Positions 9,997-18,814 are shown, counted from the stretch's first letter. The stretch: DNA of 64,000 nt from Rikenellaceae bacterium (GCA_015059785.1 SUZS01000004.1:52285-116284), one strand, 5' to 3'. Notes: generated from the letters alone by a model not told the origin. Program-made: numbers and translations.

Positions 9997-11640
9997 CTAC
10001 TTTGATGAACCAGAAAGCATTAATGTCTCCGTTACAACTATGTCGGTTTTGTCTTCATTTCCTTGCTCTACTGTGATCTTAGAAACCACTTGAGTAGACT
10101 CTGCAATGAATTCAACTTGAATACGAATCTCGCTTGGCTGACGACCGTGGGTATATATTGTTGGCATTTTAACAAAACCTACATTAGCCCACTTGCTGCC
10201 GCCTCCTTGGTAGACATCAATGGTTTGAACAATAGCTACTTTACCATCTTCACTTAACTCGGTAGGAGTAAAATACTTAATTCCTCGAGCTGGAGTTGCT
10301 GCATTCTGCTTGATAATAGTACTATACCCTTTATTCGTTTTTACACCAAGATTATGAGCGGTATTCTCCAAGATGATTATCTCGTTCCATCTGCACATAT
10401 ATTTAGGTTCTTCACCTCGCTCAATTGCTCTCTTATCTAACTCATATGCCGCAAGTAATGATGCTCCTCTAGCAACACCCTCTGAGATTCTGCCCATTAC
10501 TACTTTTGTTGTAGAGAAAATCTCCTCAAGCATCCTTCGGATACATGGAATCTTACAGGACCCTCCAATTAGCACACATCGATCTATCTCGCCAAAACTT
10601 ATGCCTGCCATTTCAAAGGCATTTGTCAGTCGATCTTTTATGTCCGAAAGATAATCAATTCGTGTTCCTCGTTTACCTGCTAAACACTCTTCAAAATCTT
10701 TGCGTGTAACGTTTTTTTCAAGGGGTTGTGTCTTAATGAAATAAGGGACAGATATTTCTGCACTCTCAGAATTACTGAGATCACATTTAAGCGTAGTGCA
10801 TTTTGCCGCAAAAGCAACCCTAGCGTCATTATTGGATATCTCAGCTTCATTATATCCTTCGTCTTCAATAATAAAAGTTTTTAGTGTTGCATCAAAGTCC
10901 TCTCCACCTAATCTGTCATCTCCATCCGTCGCTAGAGTTTTGAATGTGACTTTGCGATTTGCTAGGTCATTGTCAACTTCAAAAATCGTAATATCAAAAG
11001 TACCACCTCCTAGATCAAATATTACAATTTTCCCATGCCCAATGTCGTTGGGATGTTGAAAAACATAGTCAAGTCCTGCCGCAACTGGTTCTGGAATAAG
11101 TCTTAAGAAAATATTCTCATTATAACCGTTTCGACCTTCAAATTGTCTTTTAATTGCATTTTTAATTGCCTCGGTCGTATTGGAATTTTGTCTATTATTG
11201 AAGTAAGCAGGCACAGATACAACAATCCCCTCAGGAACCCATGTGCCATGACCTTCCTCGTCTTCTGCAATAGCTAATAATTTCTGTAGAACAACAGTAG
11301 ATAATTCTACTGGAGTTATTTTGAACCCACCATCTCTCTCTATAACAGCATTATCATCCATGCCACGCTTAAAGGCTGAAAAGTAGAGATTTGGTCTAAT
11401 TATGCCTCTTCCTATTGCGGGTTCTCCAATTATTGGCTTTTTATTATATGTGTTATCATAACCAGTCAATGGTGCATCAATATGTTCGGCCTTTTCATAA
11501 TATACTTTTGATGCCATTTCATATTTACTGTCATCATTTATGTAGTATACATGAGAATCAATCGAGTTGGGTTTGACCTCCCATTTTGCTATTGCGCTAT
11601 ATGTTGTTCCTAAATCTATACCAATTGGTAACTTTGCCAT
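9997..11640 (-). CDS. Short (lidless) Hsp70-family protein
   Basis: A 547-aa Hsp70. Phosphate-1 is at residues 6-15 (IGIDLGTTYS), phosphate-2 reads IVIFDLGGGTFDIT, and the adenosine motif reads CVLIGGSCKIP. EPVAAGLDY matches the connect-1 region of DnaK. A beta-type C-terminal domain of about 150 residues ends at ETLMLSGSSK, with no helical lid. The motifs look intact, so ATPase activity is likely. Its ending resembles the 550-aa protein at 6755-8407, making these two a sub-pair within the cluster. It begins 21 bp after the preceding Hsp70 gene and is followed by the helical hypothetical gene. Confidence 0.92.
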   Translation of the reverse strand: MAKLPIGIDLGTTYSAIAKWEVKPNSIDSHVYYINDDSKYEMASKVYYEKAEHIDAPLTGYDNTYNKKPIIGEPAIGRGIIRPNLYFSAFKRGMDDNAVIERDGGFKITPVELSTVVLQKLLAIAEDEEGHGTWVPEGIVVSVPAYFNNRQNSNTTEAIKNAIKRQFEGRNGYNENIFLRLIPEPVAAGLDYVFQHPNDIGHGKIVIFDLGGGTFDITIFEVDNDLANRKVTFKTLATDGDDRLGGEDFDATLKTFIIEDEGYNEAEISNNDARVAFAAKCTTLKCDLSNSESAEISVPYFIKTQPLEKNVTRKDFEECLAGKRGTRIDYLSDIKDRLTNAFEMAGISFGEIDRCVLIGGSCKIPCIRRMLEEIFSTTKVVMGRISEGVARGASLLAAYELDKRAIERGEEPKYMCRWNEIIILENTAHNLGVKTNKGYSTIIKQNAATPARGIKYFTPTELSEDGKVAIVQTIDVYQGGGSKWANVGFVKMPTIYTHGRQPSEIRIQVEFIAESTQVVSKITVEQGNEDKTDIVVTETLMLSGSSK

Positions 11641-11661
11641 GTCTTAATAAATTTTAAGTGA

Positions 11662-13314
11662 TTAGTATTTCCAGATAACAGGCGTCTCTTTCCCTTCAGC
11701 TGTTGCAATGACCTCCACATGATTGTCCTTGAAGACTTTCATTGTCAGTACAATTGCCACTTGTCCAGCAGCTTTGCGAGGAACGGTAATATCAAATTCT
11801 CCTATATATCTGAACATAGGTTCTCCTAAGTTGTTCTCTTGTGTTACTAGGTAGTCAGAGATTCTTGCCCCATTCTCCTTTTCAGTGTACTCAACTTTAT
11901 CTTGAGTAATAAATCCAGTAACAATAGCTCTGCCAGAGTCATTTGGGTTGTAGAATGTTGCCTCATGAGAGACATATTCCTGGCCATCAAATGGGGTGTT
12001 CTTTAATACCATTGGTGAAAAGAGTCCAGACTGAACCTCAATACCATAATAATGTGAAGTTGTGCTAATCAATGGATTAACAATGGGCCCCATGTGTCCA
12101 TAGTAAGATGCTCCCTGTGCTACTATCGTGTCCACATTTTGAGCAACATACGGCTCTCTAAACATCTCTGTTACTATCTTTCTAACCCATGGAGCCTTAG
12201 ATGATCCTCCAACTAAAATAATCCTGTCGATATCATCAGCTTCAACAGATGCCTCCTTTAGTACAGTTTTTATACATTCTACAGTCTTATCAAGAAGAGG
12301 CATTAATTTATTCATAAACGACTCGCGAGAGATAATTACACTGCTAGCACGCTTCTCGGGGTTTGTGGAATCTACTACAACTTGACTCAAATCGATCTCT
12401 ATTTCAGTATCATTTCCTATTGAGAAATTGATTTTGGTTTGCTCGGCAATAGCTTTAATTTTAGATTTCGCCTCTATTGATGATGGATTGGTTAGTACAT
12501 CAATATCAGTTTCATCTTGAATGTGCTTTGCTATTATTTCAGCAATAATCCAGTCAAAAGTATCTCCTCCTAAGTCTATAATTCCATGGGTTGACATTAT
12601 CGTAAACTTAGTTGCTTTGCCAATCTCAGATTTGAGTTTTAATACAGTCGCATCAAATGTGCCACCGCCTAAATCATATACTAATATGCGCTGCTCCTTG
12701 TTCTTTGTGTCGTCAAATCCCATACTCTGAGCGTAGGCTAGTGCTGCAGCAGTTGGCTCTTCCAAGATGTATACACCAGCAGGATGTCCAGAGTCGTCAT
12801 GTTTTACATTTCCATGCTCATCAGTTTCTCCTAATCCAGCAGCTTCGGCAGCCTCCCATATATGCTGCTTGTACGCTGGACTAGAGTTAGCAGGAACCGT
12901 AATAACTGCTCGTTCAAAGGAACCTTCACCCAGGCCTGTTGCTTCTGCTTTGGCGATTAATTCTCTGAGAAAAATAGTTGCTATATCTGTTGGAGTAAAC
13001 TGCACTCCTTCGATCTTAAATTTCTCTCGGATCTCTGATTTATCCATCCACTCATTGTCTCCCATGAGAGACTTTACAGAGGTAAACACCTCATCGGGCT
13101 TAATGTGAATATACTCTTTAGCTTGTTTTCCGATGCTGACAGTGTCCTTTCTACGGTTCTTGAATCTTACAGCTGTTGGCATTGTTATATTACCATTATC
13201 TATTGGTAATACTAGCATCTCGCCGTTTTTATAAATCGCGACACTTGAGTTAGTTGTGCCAAGATCTATACCTAACACATAAGGTGATGGTGTTACTTGA
13301 ATTCCGTTGCACAT
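11662..13314 (-). CDS. Short (lidless) Hsp70-family protein, insert-bearing type
   Basis: A 550-aa Hsp70 with phosphate-1 at residues 14-23 (LGIDLGTTNS), phosphate-2 LVYDLGGGTFDAT and adenosine motif ILVGGSSKAPWVR. Before the connect-1 segment (EEPTAAALAY) it carries an extra charged loop of about 15-20 residues (around DEHGNVKHDDSGHP) absent from ordinary DnaK. The neighbour at 13345-15048 has the same insertion (DENNEVIRDEHGNP), so the two are recent relatives. The C-terminus is a beta domain ending ETPVIWKY, without a lid. It begins 30 bp after its paralogue. The intact ATP motifs argue for an active ATPase; the client is unknown. Confidence 0.92.
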   Translation of the reverse strand: MCNGIQVTPSPYVLGIDLGTTNSSVAIYKNGEMLVLPIDNGNITMPTAVRFKNRRKDTVSIGKQAKEYIHIKPDEVFTSVKSLMGDNEWMDKSEIREKFKIEGVQFTPTDIATIFLRELIAKAEATGLGEGSFERAVITVPANSSPAYKQHIWEAAEAAGLGETDEHGNVKHDDSGHPAGVYILEEPTAAALAYAQSMGFDDTKNKEQRILVYDLGGGTFDATVLKLKSEIGKATKFTIMSTHGIIDLGGDTFDWIIAEIIAKHIQDETDIDVLTNPSSIEAKSKIKAIAEQTKINFSIGNDTEIEIDLSQVVVDSTNPEKRASSVIISRESFMNKLMPLLDKTVECIKTVLKEASVEADDIDRIILVGGSSKAPWVRKIVTEMFREPYVAQNVDTIVAQGASYYGHMGPIVNPLISTTSHYYGIEVQSGLFSPMVLKNTPFDGQEYVSHEATFYNPNDSGRAIVTGFITQDKVEYTEKENGARISDYLVTQENNLGEPMFRYIGEFDITVPRKAAGQVAIVLTMKVFKDNHVEVIATAEGKETPVIWKY

Positions 13315-13344
13315 AATTATGATTATTTTTTAGTTAGTATTTTA

Positions 13345-15048
13345 TTACATCTTCCATTTGGCTAGTTGAGGCTCTTCGTCTCCAACCTTTGCCTTAACCG
13401 ATATTGTGTTGTTGGATGCTACCGTAAGCGTTAATTCGACTTGGATTGAGCCTTTTGGTGCTTTGGGTATACTTACCTCATATTCGCCAATAAAGGTAAA
13501 TATAGGCCTTCCATCCTTTCTCGCATGTACATTGCTAGTCGCAATCTTAACTCCATCCTTATTGATAAGTTCCAACTCTTCTTGTGTCGCCCATCCTGTA
13601 ATTTTTAATGAACCTGAATCATTAGGATTGCTATATATGGCAGTATGTGAGTATTCTGGGTTATCTTCATTAAATTCCAATCCCTTTTCTACTAAAGGTG
13701 AGAAATAACCACCCTGTATTTCAATGCCATAATGATGAGTAGTGATCTGTTTTATTATTACAGTTGATGGACCTTCTGGTTGTGGATACTCGCAGGCAGT
13801 ACCGGCCCCATATCTTGCGGCTCCCATCGCTACAATAGTATCTGTATTTTTCGGGTTGTACGGTTCTGAAAATCTTTCGCTAATAGCCGCTCGAACCCAT
13901 GGCGCTTTGCTTGAACCTCCAGCAAGAATAATTCTATCAATATCGTCTGGTGTCAGATTCGCAGCTTTTATAGCATCAGCTACACAGTCTAAGCTGCTAT
14001 CAATTAAAGGCTTGATGGCTTCCAAAAATTCGTTGCGATTAACAACTATGTCAAGCTTACATGGCGTATCGTTTTCTATATCTACTATCAAACAATTGTG
14101 CTCAAATTGTACTGATTCTGCGCCTACTGAGAACTCTATTTTTTTCTCCTCGGCCATCTCTTTAAGAACAGATAGTGCCTCTCGTACTTTTTTAGGGCTA
14201 TTGCCTCGATTCTCCTTTTTAGGATTTAGTAAGTCAATGTCGTATTGTTCGTAGAACTGTTTCGCAATGATTTCAATGAGAACCGCATCAATCTTATCTC
14301 CACCTAGGTCTGGAATACCTTTGGTGCTTAGAATCTTAAAATCAGGAACTTTATTACCTCCTACTTCTGTGGCGTCGTCATTACCTGCTGGGGTGAGCTT
14401 TAGTATGCTAACATCAAAAGTACCTCCACCAAAATCATATACTAGAATTATACTTTCTGATTTTTTATCTTCGGTAAAGAAGCCTTTGTCTTGAGCATAG
14501 GCAATTGCTGCTGCACTAGGCTCATCAAGAATATATATCCCGCTGGGGTTGCCATGTTCATCTCGTATAACTTCGTTATTCTCATCAAACTTGCATAGAC
14601 CTGCTTCTATTGCTGCTTCGTAAATATACTGCTTATATGTTGAAGAATTGGCAGGAACACAAATTACATATTCGTCAGCATCTTTTGCAATTTCATTGTT
14701 ATCTTTTGCGAGGCGAACAAGTTCTTTTAGAATAATAGCTGAAATATAAGTTGGAGATAATAACTTTCCTTCAATTGTGAATTTATCAACCCAATCTTTA
14801 TTTTCTTTCCACTTGTCGTCTCTCATCAAACTCTTAATAGAGGAAAAAACTTCATTTGGTTTGATAATTAATCTGCGCTTTGCGGCCGTTCCTACTACAA
14901 CATCGTTAAGTTTGCCGTCTTTGAATTGAACAACAGATGGCATAGTCTCTTTGTTTGGTTCCAAACGCAGTACTTTCATTTCGTTCTCTGAATAGATTGA
15001 GACGCATGAATTTGTTGTACCCAAGTCTATTCCAAGTCTCTTTGCCAT
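13345..15048 (-). CDS. Short (lidless) Hsp70-family protein, insert-bearing type
   Basis: A 567-aa Hsp70: phosphate-1 at residues 5-14 (LGIDLGTTNS), phosphate-2 at about 201-213 (LVYDFGGGTFDVS), adenosine motif at about 373-386 (IILAGGSSKAPWVR). It shares the extra loop before DEPSAAAIAY (about residues 152-170) with the next gene. The beta-type C-terminal domain ends QLAKWKM and no helical lid follows. It is the first Hsp70 in the operon, 8 bp after the second M48 peptidase gene. The arrangement suggests chaperone and peptidase modules are made together. It is clearly not housekeeping DnaK, which is about 70 residues longer. Confidence 0.92.
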   Translation of the reverse strand: MAKRLGIDLGTTNSCVSIYSENEMKVLRLEPNKETMPSVVQFKDGKLNDVVVGTAAKRRLIIKPNEVFSSIKSLMRDDKWKENKDWVDKFTIEGKLLSPTYISAIILKELVRLAKDNNEIAKDADEYVICVPANSSTYKQYIYEAAIEAGLCKFDENNEVIRDEHGNPSGIYILDEPSAAAIAYAQDKGFFTEDKKSESIILVYDFGGGTFDVSILKLTPAGNDDATEVGGNKVPDFKILSTKGIPDLGGDKIDAVLIEIIAKQFYEQYDIDLLNPKKENRGNSPKKVREALSVLKEMAEEKKIEFSVGAESVQFEHNCLIVDIENDTPCKLDIVVNRNEFLEAIKPLIDSSLDCVADAIKAANLTPDDIDRIILAGGSSKAPWVRAAISERFSEPYNPKNTDTIVAMGAARYGAGTACEYPQPEGPSTVIIKQITTHHYGIEIQGGYFSPLVEKGLEFNEDNPEYSHTAIYSNPNDSGSLKITGWATQEELELINKDGVKIATSNVHARKDGRPIFTFIGEYEVSIPKAPKGSIQVELTLTVASNNTISVKAKVGDEEPQLAKWKM

Positions 15049-15056
15049 AGCTCGTT

Positions 15057-15923
15057 TTATTTTAAGGATTTAAATAAATTTTCTAAAATAGCTTTTTGGT
15101 CAGATGTGTCAACATCTACAAATTGTGCATATGTCCCAGAATTCACCCAATTAAGCAACTCTGCAGCTCTCATTACAGTCCAAGGGTGAGAATTATCTGC
15201 AATAGAAATGAATTTGATAACTTTACTCATTGCATCATAATCCAATTGTTTGAATTCTGTTGCTTGTTGGATAAATGTTCGGTAATCCATATTATCAAAC
15301 TCCTTTATTGGCATGCCCGCCATCTTCATAAAAGCACAGATGGCGGCACTTTTATTCTGACAGCAAAGTAAGCCTGCTCGGTCTGCGGTAAACTCGGACA
15401 TTCTATCCCAGTAGTAGAGTGCATATTGGATAGGAGCGGCAGCTAGATTTCCCAATGGAATCGAGTCTATAAATAAGTTTATTGCTTGGGCCATCATATG
15501 GTAAAGCATATGGTTGCTCTTAATATGTCCACATTCGTGACCAATAACAAACATTATCTCGTCATCATTGCACAGATCTATGAGACCTGAGCTTAATACA
15601 ATAATCGGATTCTCTGAACCTACAGTGAACGCATTTATGCTATAGCCCCATTCTATATACAACTCAGGGACTTTGGGCATATCTAAAATTTGGCAAGCAT
15701 ACTGTAAATACTCGTAAATTTTCGGGTAATTCTCGCTTGTAACTTTTAGATTGCTTCCAGTGTACTGAATTGTGTAAACCTTCTCAATGGCATGTTTTGT
15801 GACAAAATTGCCAACAAGGTCAACTCCAGGAGTGTTTCGCAGTGCACCCAAAGCTTTCTGGTCAAAAGGATGTTCATACTGTGAGTGATTCAAACCCTTA
15901 AGTATTTTCTTATTTCTGATCAT
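15057..15923 (-). CDS. M48-like zinc metallopeptidase, soluble
   Basis: A 288-aa M48-type peptidase. HECGH at residues 129-133 gives two zinc-ligand histidines and the catalytic Glu; the third ligand is probably Glu177 in SEFTADRAG, the usual M48 signature. HtpX-type relatives have N-terminal TM helices, but none is obvious here; a mildly hydrophobic stretch at about 145-170 follows the active site. It may cleave proteins at the membrane face or in the cytosol. The adjacent gene, 12 bp upstream, encodes a second M48 protein with the same layout but low overall similarity, so the pair may form a heteromer. Confidence 0.9.
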   Translation of the reverse strand: MIRNKKILKGLNHSQYEHPFDQKALGALRNTPGVDLVGNFVTKHAIEKVYTIQYTGSNLKVTSENYPKIYEYLQYACQILDMPKVPELYIEWGYSINAFTVGSENPIIVLSSGLIDLCNDDEIMFVIGHECGHIKSNHMLYHMMAQAINLFIDSIPLGNLAAAPIQYALYYWDRMSEFTADRAGLLCCQNKSAAICAFMKMAGMPIKEFDNMDYRTFIQQATEFKQLDYDAMSKVIKFISIADNSHPWTVMRAAELLNWVNSGTYAQFVDVDTSDQKAILENLFKSLK

Positions 15924-15935
15924 ACAACATCTATA

Positions 15936-16721
15936 TTATTGTTGTTGAGAAATAAATTGTTCTAATTGATTGAGTCTATTGTTGTACATTGGATGTATAT
16001 TGCTCAATTCAAAATAGTTTGCTTCTTGATTTGTCTCGGTTGTTGTGCTACATAGTTTAGAGAATAAAACTCTGATAGGTAATAAACTTTTAGCACAAAT
16101 ATAACCGGCTCTATCTGCTGTATATTCAGCGCATCTGTACCATTGGTTTAGTGGAACATCTATCAAATCAGATACGATCGGACCAAGGATCTCAGACTTA
16201 CTATTGAGATTATCCAATAGACCTTTAATCGTATGACACATCAGATTTTTCTGAAGGATATGCCCCAATTCGTGTCCAATCATAAATTTCAATTCTCCGT
16301 CAGAAAGACTTATCACAGCTTTACGACTAATAAGTATGATGGGAGCACTATCAGTTCCTACGCTTAAAGCATTTATACCTTTAAGTTGGCTTGTAATATA
16401 TACCTCAGGAATTTCCTCAACACTCAAAGATTTATAACAACTTTGAAGGATATTATAAAAATGAGGATAATTACTATTACTAACTAATTGCCCAGTGGAT
16501 TTTATCTTCTGGATTTGCTCCTTGCAGTACTTGTCAGCAAACAACTGAAGGGACTTTCTAACCAAACCATTTGAGAGAATTGAATCCATGTAATTATCAC
16601 AAGGATATGCATACGGTAGAAGAGCATCCTTCTTTTGAGAAAGAAGTTTTGAGGTCTTTACAGATTCAACGATCTGTTCGGCCTTAATCTTCAGTTTGTT
16701 ATATCCTTCTGCAAAGGGCAT
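15936..16721 (-). CDS. M48-like zinc metallopeptidase, soluble
   Basis: A 261-aa M48-type peptidase with HELGH at residues 150-154 and AEYTADRAG at 198-206, giving Glu199 as probable third zinc ligand. There is no signal peptide and no convincing TM segment. The N-terminal 100 residues are helical and charged. Compared with its downstream neighbour the two active-site blocks are conserved and the flanks diverge. It lies 15 bp after the GYF/zinc-ribbon gene. Substrate unknown; processing of a component of this operon or a stress signal is possible. Confidence 0.9.
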   Translation of the reverse strand: MPFAEGYNKLKIKAEQIVESVKTSKLLSQKKDALLPYAYPCDNYMDSILSNGLVRKSLQLFADKYCKEQIQKIKSTGQLVSNSNYPHFYNILQSCYKSLSVEEIPEVYITSQLKGINALSVGTDSAPIILISRKAVISLSDGELKFMIGHELGHILQKNLMCHTIKGLLDNLNSKSEILGPIVSDLIDVPLNQWYRCAEYTADRAGYICAKSLLPIRVLFSKLCSTTTETNQEANYFELSNIHPMYNNRLNQLEQFISQQQ

Positions 16722-16736
16722 ATTACCTTTTTATTC

Positions 16737-17168
16737 TTAGTTTCGAAAACTTTTCTTACAACTTAGGCACTCCCAATTATCCCAGTCCTCTGTTGCTTTT
16801 TGTACTTGCGTACCAGCAACAAAAGCCCCCACAGGAGTAAGCGCCATGCCTATGGCGGCAGCTCCAAACACACATCCCCATCTAAGAATGGTCCTCCCTG
16901 TTAGTTTGGAAGTTAAATATGACTTACAATATGGACATCGCACTTTATGTGTACTTGTTGGAGTTGCTTGATATTGTGGTGGAGTCGGTTGAGGGGATAT
17001 AACAGGAAAAATTGTTCTTAACTCTGGCACATTTGAGGCTTCAGTCCAACCAGACATCCCTTCAGTCCATACATAAGTAGAAGCATCAACTCCGTGGCTT
17101 TTTAATAGGGACGCCGGAATCGGGCCTTTTTGTTTCCCGTTGCAGTCAATATAATAATACGATTTCAT
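16737..17168 (-). CDS. GYF_2 (DUF4339-like) protein with split zinc ribbon and hydrophobic hairpin
   Basis: A 143-aa protein. Residues 1-50 match a GYF_2/DUF4339 domain (YYYIDCNGKQKGPIP, then TYVWTEGMSGW), a fold expected to bind proline-rich peptides. A Pro/Gln/Thr linker covers about 58-73. Two CxxC pairs (Cys78/81 and Cys134/137) would form one zinc ribbon split by a glycine/alanine-rich hydrophobic stretch at about 97-120 that could insert in a membrane. GYF_2 proteins often carry membrane segments in Bacteroidetes. It lies 63 bp after the ACP fusion gene. It may recruit a proline-rich partner to the membrane; partner unknown. Confidence 0.8.
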   Translation of the reverse strand: MKSYYYIDCNGKQKGPIPASLLKSHGVDASTYVWTEGMSGWTEASNVPELRTIFPVISPQPTPPQYQATPTSTHKVRCPYCKSYLTSKLTGRTILRWGCVFGAAAIGMALTPVGAFVAGTQVQKATEDWDNWECLSCKKSFRN

Positions 17169-17231
17169 ATATGTTTTGTTCTAATATTTCCTTTAACTCA
17201 TGTCTCCTTCTACTTAACCTATCAAAACCGC

Positions 17232-17804
17232 TTATATTATTTTGTTGAAAAAATTAGCACACTTAGCAATTAAACGCCTTTGATCGGTTGGAAGGTCAAT
17301 ATAAATTCTTGCGATATGTTGCATAATCAATCGAGCAGTCCCTGCTGTAATTGGAATTCCCAAACCGGGGATCCACGATGTTAAAGCTGTTGCAACAATG
17401 CTAAAAACAGCAATTCCACCTGTTATTTCTGACAATAATTTTAATCCAGCCATTATATCTCTCTTGGTAATGGCATCATTTGCGTATTTCCGCATATCGC
17501 GTTCCAATTGAGGTCCGCTATTAACATCTATAACAGTTTTTTCAGCCGGTTTTGTGATTTCTAATCCTAAATTTACCATTATAACATTGATGGCATCGCC
17601 AACCGTAGAAATACTCTCTGCTTGTTCTTCGGGGATGCATATCCCAAACGCATTTTCGGCATCCATTAACAATTCTACACAATCAAGTGAATCTGCACCT
17701 AAGTCTCCAATAAAAGTAGCATTTGGTGTAATCTCAGATTCATTAACACCCAATTTCTCTGCTATTATTGTTACACATTTCTTGTATATATCATTGTGCC
17801 TCAT
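17232..17804 (-). CDS. Acyl carrier protein fused to a hydrophobic C-terminal domain
   Basis: A 190-aa protein. Residues 1 to about 80 are an acyl carrier protein: helix I, then GADSLDCVELLM with Ser39 as phosphopantetheine site, then the acidic recognition helix and IPEEQAESISTVGDAI. After a linker comes a unique region of about 95 residues with a hydrophobic, glycine-containing segment at about 120-148 (IAVFSIVATALTSW, then PGLGIP) and an amphipathic end. Housekeeping ACP is about 78 residues, so this is a fusion. No ketosynthase, acyltransferase or phosphopantetheinyl transferase gene is nearby. The acyl chain may therefore serve regulation or membrane attachment rather than synthesis. That is inference. 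Confidence 0.85.
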   Translation of the reverse strand: MRHNDIYKKCVTIIAEKLGVNESEITPNATFIGDLGADSLDCVELLMDAENAFGICIPEEQAESISTVGDAINVIMVNLGLEITKPAEKTVIDVNSGPQLERDMRKYANDAITKRDIMAGLKLLSEITGGIAVFSIVATALTSWIPGLGIPITAGTARLIMQHIARIYIDLPTDQRRLIAKCANFFNKII

Positions 17805-17826
17805 TTCCTTCTAAAATGCTATTTTA

Positions 17827-18171
17827 TTAAATCTCATTTAGCTCATCACTCATTCTGCGTAATCTGTCATACAACCCATTTGTCTTGGATGATTTTGAAT
17901 TATGTTTAGGAATGAATAAATTGTTCTGTTGTGGAGCAAATGCTGCCGCTGAATAAGCTATATTTGCAAATGATGTCTCATTTGTTGGATTACAATTGTT
18001 AGATAGTCCTAATTGCTCACCTAAATAATCAACGGTATCATCGTCCATTAAGCATAAAACGCGCTCATACTCTTCTGGATGCTCACACAGATATCTTCTT
18101 ACAGAGTCGCGCTCGTCTGAACTTGCGGTCCCGTCAACATAGCAAGCAATTACTTCATCGCTGATTCTCAT
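17827..18171 (-). CDS. Small anti-sigma-like protein
   Basis: A 114-aa protein. The N-terminal 45 residues (IACYVDGTASSDERDSVRRY, then HPEEYERV) have the look of an anti-sigma N-terminal helical domain, but without the His-Cys-Cys zinc ligands of the ZAS type. The second half is Ser/Asn-rich with a charged end (RLRRMSDELNEI) and no TM segment. Its start lies inside the sigma-like gene (17-bp overlap), the usual arrangement for a sigma/anti-sigma pair. The function rests on position and weak resemblance; it may be an unrelated small regulator. Confidence 0.6.
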   Translation of the reverse strand: MRISDEVIACYVDGTASSDERDSVRRYLCEHPEEYERVLCLMDDDTVDYLGEQLGLSNNCNPTNETSFANIAYSAAAFAPQQNNLFIPKHNSKSSKTNGLYDRLRRMSDELNEI

Positions 18172-18814
18172 ACCACTCTTTTTTAATCTGTTCTATAATA
18201 GCTTTAACCTCTTTTAGAGCCCTTGCCTTGTTCATATCCACATAATGAGAGTCGGGAACTACTATTTTGCCATTGTATATAGTTGTTTTTTTCTCCTTTT
18301 TCCTCTTGGCAACGATCATCTCGGCAATCTCCTTATGATTATATCCCTCTAACTCTTTAATGAGAATAAAGCGATAGTCGTCATTTTCCAATCTGCTAAT
18401 AGCTTCCATTAGCATTACCAATTTCTGATTAACAGGCTCTGGTTTAGGTTCTGGTAGCGGCTTGTCACTGCTATTTATTATAATAGAGTGATCTTTACCC
18501 CCTGGACCTATCAATTCACTTCTTTTTTCTAGAAATAAATGTGACGCAACTGCACAAAACCAAGTTCTGAACTGACATTTCCATTGAAATGACTTTAATG
18601 GTTGCCAGTCTCCTTTTTTGCCCTTGATCTGTATATACAAAAAGCCTATAAGATCTTCAAGATATGCTAAAGTATTGTAGTATCTCCAAGCATAAAATTT
18701 CAAGTCACTCTCGTATCTATCGTATAGTAGATAAAGCAGCGCCTCTTCATTCCCTGCAATAATGAGATTAACAATCTCTTTATCAGACATATCTTTGTAT
18801 TGCTTTGAAATCAT
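18155..18814 (-). CDS. Sigma-70-family-like protein with insertion in region 4
   Basis: A 219-aa protein of ECF-like layout. Region 2 is recognisable at about residues 10-85 (AGNEEALLYLLYDRY; EDLIGFLYIQIKG; FRTWFCAVASHLFL). Region 4 starts near 130 (LMEAISRLENDDYRFILIKE, then GYNHKEIAEMI). The normal helix-turn-helix is broken by about 20 extra, largely basic residues around KKTTIYNGKIV before the final helix (NKARALKEVKAII). This may alter -35 recognition or make it a regulator that does not act as a classical sigma factor. It follows the antiterminator gene by 15 bp and overlaps the anti-sigma-like gene. It could drive the operon or distant genes. Confidence 0.75.
   Translation of the reverse strand: MISKQYKDMSDKEIVNLIIAGNEEALLYLLYDRYESDLKFYAWRYYNTLAYLEDLIGFLYIQIKGKKGDWQPLKSFQWKCQFRTWFCAVASHLFLEKRSELIGPGGKDHSIIINSSDKPLPEPKPEPVNQKLVMLMEAISRLENDDYRFILIKELEGYNHKEIAEMIVAKRKKEKKTTIYNGKIVVPDSHYVDMNKARALKEVKAIIEQIKKEWYENQR

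Noticed and set aside
15057..16721. The two M48 proteins as HtpX heat-shock membrane proteases
   Set aside because: They lack the N-terminal TM helices that define HtpX; only the active-site blocks agree.
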